This document shows, piece after piece, positions 17,749 to 22,658 of a DNA stretch of 22,658 bases. Location of the stretch: the NCBI GenBank assembly GCA_024364805.1, contig CM044518.1:8892670-8915327 (forward strand), read 5' to 3'. The translations under genes were made by a program, and so were the position numbers. The DNA comes from Euprymna scolopes. Taxonomy: Eukaryota > Mollusca > Cephalopoda > Sepiida > Sepiolidae. The notes below the pieces were generated by a model. That model was not told the origin of the DNA. It made no database searches and saw only the letters and a program-made list of their open reading frames with translations. Numbering within the stretch: the first letter of the stretch is position 1; the number at the start of each line of letters is the position of its first letter.

Positions 17749-20562
17749 GAATGTGAGAGTTCGAATCCAGTTCATTCCACAGAAATATTTTCAAACTTGC
17801 ACTTGTGTTTAACCTCTTAGAAAGAAGAGAAATACTGTTTTATAAAAATATTTTTATTTTAACAAAAATTCACTAATTTTTATGTAAATAAAATTGACCA
17901 CTTCTTGTATGCGGTTCTTACTCCATACACCTTTTAATTATATATTTTTTTAATATTAAATTTTTAAGTCAAAATTGCAATAGCATAAAATAAGATTAAC
18001 AAAATTACTTAAAAAAAAAAAAAGAAAAAAAATGAAATCCGCAAACTGCATTTCAATTTTTCCATAAACAATTCAGCTATTTTAATGTTTTTATAATTGT
18101 AAAAAATTAACGTAATATTTTGTGACATGCAATCAGGTAAAAATATTTGATAACCAAATTGTTTTAAAGCAATTTCATTCAATAACCTAAAAAAAAATGA
18201 AAAAGTTGCAGATAATTTGTATTCAAACTACTTTTCTTATAATTTAATATGTAAAAAAGCAGCAAAAAACAAAGGAAACACATTTTCCTATTGACATTCA
18301 TCAGATGAACATTATAGATGCCCTACATGGATGGCTACTTCAGCTAGTGCAATTTTAAGCAATCTTAAACCCTACAAAAAAAGAATCAATAAACCTTAAT
18401 TGATTTCTCCACTAAAGAACTCATTGTCTCGACAAATACATTAAGCACTGTTTTCTATGAGCCGTCTTCCAATTTAGAGTTAATTTCTTAACTCTCATAT
18501 CTTTTTTATTAAATTCTTCATCTTGGGAAATCTTTTTATTTCTAAATATAAAAAAAATGAATGCTGCGAATCTGTTGGAAGTGATCAATTTTTGTAGCAG
18601 TCAGATTTGTTTTTTCAAGTAACTCAGAAATCTGATTTTCTTTTGCTAACATCTCACCTTTGAGGCCGAGAGTTTGATGTCAGCAATTTACCTGCCATTA
18701 TAACTCATGACATTCTGATAATCCACCAGACTCTTCTTTGTTAGCAGAAGGAAGTGTGAAGAGAGAGGAACTTGGTCAAATTTTTGAAAACATTTCACAA
18801 GTTTAATTTGGAAATTTAGAAAACCAAATAATTTTATATATCTTTTTATTAAATGATCAAATTTTAAATTTTTTTATTCGCAAACTTTCATTAAGACATT
18901 TTCCCAAATTTTGTTTTTCTTTCATTTTTTGGTATTATAATGGTATTGCTGGTGGTGTTAATGGGGTTAATGAAGAAAACCAAACCAATTCTTGAAAAAG
19001 TTGTCTTAATAAAAGTTTCAGAAAAGAAAAAAATAATTTTAATCTTTTAATAAAAAATTTGACATTTGTAAATTTTATCATTTAATAAACAATTATATAA
19101 CATTAATCAGTGTTGTAAATCTTTAAATTAAACCTAGGAGATATATTCCAATGGAGGCATTACTCCCTCTTTAGTGAGGGGATAAAGTTATTGCGGGTCA
19201 TTTGTGGTGTCCCTACAAGGGAATGCTTCTTTTAATAGATACTATTGCAAGCTATGACATCCTCTTTACAGTGTTCAAATCTTATCAGCTTTATGTTCAA
19301 TTATGCACACAGTTGAGAAAGGTGAGATCCTTCCCATCCTCCATCATTAATAATAAAAAACCTCCATAGCAATCGAAATCTACTGAGATTGGTGGCCATT
19401 TCATTTTTAACAATATTTTAATTTTTAGTACTTAATATGAAAGTCAGTAAAAGAAAGATGCTTTAAGGCAAATCCTTTCTTTATCTTTCTATTTTTTTAG
19501 GTCTTTTTAATTTTATTGTAATACCATAATTAAAAAAAAAAATAAATAAAATAGCATTCATTCATATCTTTCTAAAAATATAAATATTTTTTACTAAAAA
19601 AAAAAAAAAATTGGCACTAAAGATTGCAGGATACAGCTAGTAATATATAAGCTTTTCAAATGAAGAAAATAACCATTTTTTTTTTTTTTTTTTGTCAAAA
19701 TAAAATTCTACGTAGAATTGTTTCCCTTGAGCTGTGTTGAATAATATAAATATATATTTATGCACGAATAAAACTGTTTTAAATGAGAAACTTCACGTAC
19801 AATTGTTTGTGTTATGAAAAATAAAAATAAATCCTTACAAAAGGTAAAGTTCATTGTCTTGATCTTTACTTTTCTTTCCGTTCAAATTTGGCTTCTGTAT
19901 TTGCATTAGACCTTCTCCACGTACACACACATTTGTATAAACTTGTATATGTTAGCTTGGCTTCTTTGTTTTCGAGCTCATTGTAAATTGTATGATTGCT
20001 TATTTCGGGTTCTACATTTATAGATGTATGCAAATGAGTGTAAAAGAATCGTGAGAAATATTATTAGGCGCTCATCTGAAACGGCCGTTTTATAGTCATT
20101 TCCGTTTTAATTGAATTTATCTCCTCCTTTATAAATTATTATTAATAATTTTTTTAGTATTTACTCTGCTGACCAAGGCTGTAGAGTCTCTATGTAATTG
20201 CCTTCTCACAAGCTTGTCTTTTAATGCGAGGTAAATTTAGCTTCTCCCTTCCAAAAAAGAGACACTTTGATCAGGAGCAAAATAAAAACAAAAAAAAAAA
20301 ACTAGTCTTATAATGTCGTCAATGAATTTGCTCCAACTCCGCAACCTTGCTGTTGATATTCTTGATATTTACACTCACTTATTCTGTATTTTCTATCAAG
20401 AATTTCCTGTCTCAATGCATTTTGATCACTTTATATTGTTAGTAGTATTATAAGGTTTATGACGTGTCAGACCTCCCAACGCTTATGTCTAATTTGGTGC
20501 AATTGTATGTTATAAAAACTATTTACTATAATAATACTAATATCTGTTGTCATATGCATATC
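17749..20562. other. Long AT-rich stretch without an identifiable gene
   Basis: About 2.8 kb of very AT-rich DNA with many A- or T-runs (for example 18010-18022, 19596-19610 and 19677-19693). A perfect palindrome, aaacggccgttt, lies at 20079-20090. A 37-codon stretch ending at 18356-18358 reads HQMNIIDALHGWLLQLVQF and is protein-like, but it has no support. At 19140-19340 the composition is less AT-rich, without a recognisable element. Confidence 0.45.

Positions 20563-20596
<34 letters not shown>
20563..20596. repeat. (AT)n(AC)n compound microsatellite
   Basis: About 11 AT units pass directly into about 6 AC units. Confidence 0.95.
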
Positions 20597-20741
20597 CCAC
20601 AGTATGCATATGCATGTTACACATGTATCATTTATATATTATATAGTCATTTGCATGTCGCATGAAGGGAGAGAATTCGGTTTATATTCAAATGAACACC
20701 AAGCATGATTAGCAGCTAAACAAGTCGATTTTTCTTTTTTT

Positions 20742-20759
20742 TATATATATATATATATA
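20742..20759. repeat. (TA)n microsatellite
   Basis: Nine TA units after a T-rich tract. Confidence 0.9.
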
Positions 20760-20962
20760 GAAAATTTGCAGGAAGTTTAGAAGTAATGTATAAACTATGG
20801 CATCAGTTTTTGATTGGCACGCTAGTAGACTTGAAAAGTATTAGACAGAATTACAGTGTCATTGAACAACTATGGTATGTGTTACAGTCAAAATTTTACT
20901 ACTTCTATTAGGTTGGTGCAAATATGTCGTTTCTTGATTTTTAACTTCAGAAAATCATAACT

Positions 20963-20974
20963 CCTTTCATAATA
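20963..20974. repeat. Target-site duplication, left copy
   Basis: cctttcataata, identical to 21326-21337; it flanks the insertion within the mariner. Confidence 0.85.
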
Positions 20975-21325
20975 CGGCCCTGTCAGTGGGGCATTAGAAT
21001 ACACCGACTGCCCCCCTGCAGAGGGTAAAAGTCCCTCAATGAGGGTCCTGGATATGACCTTAAACTATATCCAGTGGTGAGGCCCCAGCTTGTGGGCTTT
21101 GGGGAGTGTGGAGCCACCCTTTAATTACCATTGCTCCCAGGTCCACTCTGACCCGGAGTGGTAGTACCTGTTAGGGTCCCAACTATGGGTTAAATAGAAA
21201 CTGACTTGAAAAAAAAAAACAAAACAAATATATTCTATTAAAAATTTTTTCTTCAAAATGTTTGGATTCGGCATTAAATGACCCGAAAAGGGTTGATATG
21301 TCGTAAAACAAAAACAACCAACCAA
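20975..21325 (+). mobile_element. 351-bp retroelement-like insertion inside the mariner
   Basis: The segment is bounded by an exact 12-bp duplication and interrupts the mariner between its 3' terminal repeat and the transposase stop. It starts GC-rich (cggccctgtcagtggggc) and ends in an A/C-rich tail (gtaaaacaaaaacaacc). A 12-bp target duplication plus an A-rich end points to target-primed reverse transcription, so it is a SINE or a 5'-truncated LINE end. No clear tRNA boxes were seen in the first 80 bases. The minus-strand 90-codon frame across it has no domain. Confidence 0.75.
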
Positions 21326-21337
21326 CCTTTCATAATA
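21326..21337. repeat. Target-site duplication, right copy
   Basis: cctttcataata, identical to 20963-20974. It abuts the resumed mariner sequence aactttattaatcgaa. Confidence 0.85.
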
Positions 21338-21344
21338 AACTTTA

Positions 21345-22380
21345 TTAATCGAAATAAGAACCATTAGAATCGACACATTTTTTCCAATGAAAAACAAGTT
21401 TATTTATCCCATTAGCATAGAAATTTGGAGTTATGGAAGCGATAAAGTGATTGAAGGCCAATTTGGCATCATCTTGACTTTTTGAAGCATTTTTCGCACA
21501 AGAAGTTGTCGAGATGATTGAAGAATTGATAATCTGTGGGCTAGAAGTCTGGTGAATATGGCGGATGAAGCAGTCTCGTAGCCCAATTTGTTCAGCTTCT
21601 GCAGGGTCAGTTTAGCAACATGTAGGCGAGCGTTGTCATGGAGAATTTGTCCCCTCATACCGAGTAATCTCACTCACATACATTGTAGCTTCTGGTGCAT
21701 TTCGTCAATTTGTCAGTAGTACTTCTCTGCCATAATCGTATCGCCCGGATTCAAGAAGCTGTGATGGATGAGACCGGCTGCAGACCACCAAACAGTCACC
21801 ATAACCTTTTTGTGGTGCAGTTTCAGCTTCGGGAAGTGTTGCGGAGCTTCTCTGGCATTCAACCACTGTGCCAAACGTTGCCGGTTGTCATGGAGGATCC
21901 ACTTTTCATCAAACGTCACAATCTGCTCGAGAAATGGGTTGTTTTTGTTGTGCAGAAGGAGCGTAGAAGACACCTCAAAACAATTTTTTTGTTTTGATTA
22001 TTGTTCAATTCATGCGGCACCCATTTATCCAATTTTTTTGACTTCCCTATTTGCTTTAAATGGTGAACGACTGTTGAATGGTCGACCTCAAATTAACAAC
22101 TTCTCACATGGTTTTGCAAGGATCAGCTTCAATTAAGGCTTTCAGATGTTTGTTATCAACTGCAGTCAACTGGCCACAACCATCTTCATCTTCAAGGCTC
22201 TCATCATCATTGCAGAATTTTCTTGAACCACTGCTGTGCCACATGTTTGGTAGCAGTTCCTGGCCCAAATGCATTATTGATATCACAAGCTGTCTCGGCA
22301 GCTTTTCAACCTAGTTTGAACTGGAACAAAAAAATTTGTGCGGATTTGAATTTTGTCCTCGCTGTCAAAAAGCCTGCAAA
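21345..22380 (-). pseudogene. Mariner transposase, Hsmar1/SETMAR type, broken
   Basis: In intact mariners this protein cuts the element at its ends and inserts it at TA. From the N-terminus the minus strand reads FLFQFKLG, INNAFGPGTATKHVAQQWFK (helix-turn-helix), ESLEDEDG, LKALIEADP, DKWVPHEL (the conserved linker), TFDEKWILHDN, VMVTVWWSAAGLIHHSFLNP, GQILHDNARLHVA, LHPPYSPDF, PTDYQFFNHLDNFL, and ends KKCVDSNGSYFD with a TAA at 21345-21347. All three catalytic Asp codons of the DD34D triad remain: 21908-21910, 21635-21637 and 21532-21534. Several frameshifts and stops break it (for example a stop after FKLG and a frame change between the second and third Asp, where the spacing is 103 nt instead of 105). 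No clear start codon remains. The wording is strikingly close to the transposase domain of human SETMAR. Confidence 0.92.
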
Positions 22381-22469
22381 AAAAATGTATGAAGAGATTG
22401 AGAACGATAACAAATAACATGATTCGATAGAGTGAAAAATGCGCTTCACAATGATATATAACATTGCTA

Positions 22470-22492
22470 TATATATATATATATATATATAT
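22470..22492. repeat. (AT)n microsatellite
   Basis: About 11 AT units between the decayed mariner end and the next repeat. Confidence 0.9.
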
Positions 22493-22510
22493 CAATGATT
22501 TAATTCAGAA

Positions 22511-22658
22511 ATCTATATATATAAAAGCGAAAATGTATGTATGTATGTATGTATGTTCCCTTTTCAAAAAAAAAAACTAACGTAGCGTTGCCCGAGTGTT
22601 TGGAGGTGTGTGTGGTGAGTGGGGGTGGGTGTTAATGAAAACCTAAGAATAAGTGAAG
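22511..22658 (+). repeat. Start of another tagc-core family repeat, cut by the window edge
   Basis: Opens with atctatatatataaaagcg and an ATGT run (to 22556), the inverse of the terminus at 17707-17748. It continues with an A-run and cgtagcgttgcccgagtg, then gtttggaggtgtg, matching the 2789 copy. The window ends inside it. It shows the family's left terminus, which the 17150 copy lacks. Confidence 0.65.

Larger units (their letters stand above)
20908..22410 (-). mobile_element. Broken mariner transposon, Hsmar1-like
   Basis: The plus-strand left edge reads TA followed by ttaggttggtgca (20908-20920), the terminal inverted repeat of mariners of the Hsmar1/cecropia type. The transposase lies on the minus strand, so this edge is the 3' end of the element. 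The matching inverted repeat at the other side is not found in 22411-22510, where an (AT)n run and another repeat begin; the 5' end is therefore lost or overwritten. The transposase is dead. The 3' untranslated part was split by a later insertion at 20975-21325. Confidence 0.9.

Noticed and set aside
18244-18358. 37-codon plus-strand stretch ending HGWLLQLVQF
   Set aside because: Protein-like wording but very short, with no convincing splice sites, no family and no neighbours.
20464-20646. 60-codon frame with IYIYIYIY
   Set aside because: Translation of the AT/AC microsatellite.
21695-22417. Several plus-strand frames of 60-120 codons
   Set aside because: They are antisense shadows of the mariner transposase, which is clearly readable on the minus strand.

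Overview
This window looks like intergenic or intronic DNA from an animal genome with long introns and many transposons. It is strongly AT-rich, full of A/T runs and (AT)n microsatellites, and nearly free of long open frames. What can be read is a stack of decayed transposable elements. Several repeat words match my memory of octopus and other cephalopod repeats, notably the terminus atctatatatataaaagcg followed by an ATGT tetranucleotide run, and a tagc..ggcgttgcccgggt core. A mollusc, probably a cephalopod, is therefore my best guess, but this is inference and no search was run. Layout by region: 1-2800 is mostly unassigned AT-rich DNA with one perfect 16-bp-arm hairpin. 2.8-3.8 kb holds several dispersed repeats. 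4.42-4.66 kb holds a minus-strand open stretch that may be the last coding exon of a host gene; it is the only plausible host coding sequence here. 5.1-5.3 kb has an (AT)n run and a small foldback. 5.66-8.14 kb is a 5'-truncated, broken non-LTR retrotransposon (LINE) with endonuclease, reverse transcriptase and a long C-terminal region. 8.5-9.06 kb holds a repeat fragment, a tRNA-like SINE head on the minus strand and a second LINE tail. 10.14-10.22 kb is an inverted copy of the 3.3-3.5 kb repeat. 12.13-12.18 kb has a third LINE tail on the minus strand. 15.0-15.9 kb is a further, older LINE copy split by inserted DNA. 16.04-16.23 kb is a long foldback element. 16.55-16.84 kb is a retroelement-like unit with a 5S rRNA-like head, flanked by (AT)n. 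17.15-17.75 kb and 22.51 kb to the window end are copies of one repeat family with matching inverted ends. 17.75-20.9 kb is AT-rich and unassigned. 20.9-22.4 kb is a dead mariner transposon on the minus strand, closely resembling the Hsmar1/SETMAR-type transposase, whose 3' side was split by a later 351-bp insertion flanked by a 12-bp target duplication. The elements do not work together as a system. They record layers of insertion: LINE and mariner activity first, then short elements inserted into them. No bacterial-style operon, CRISPR array, intact tRNA or intact rRNA gene was found.
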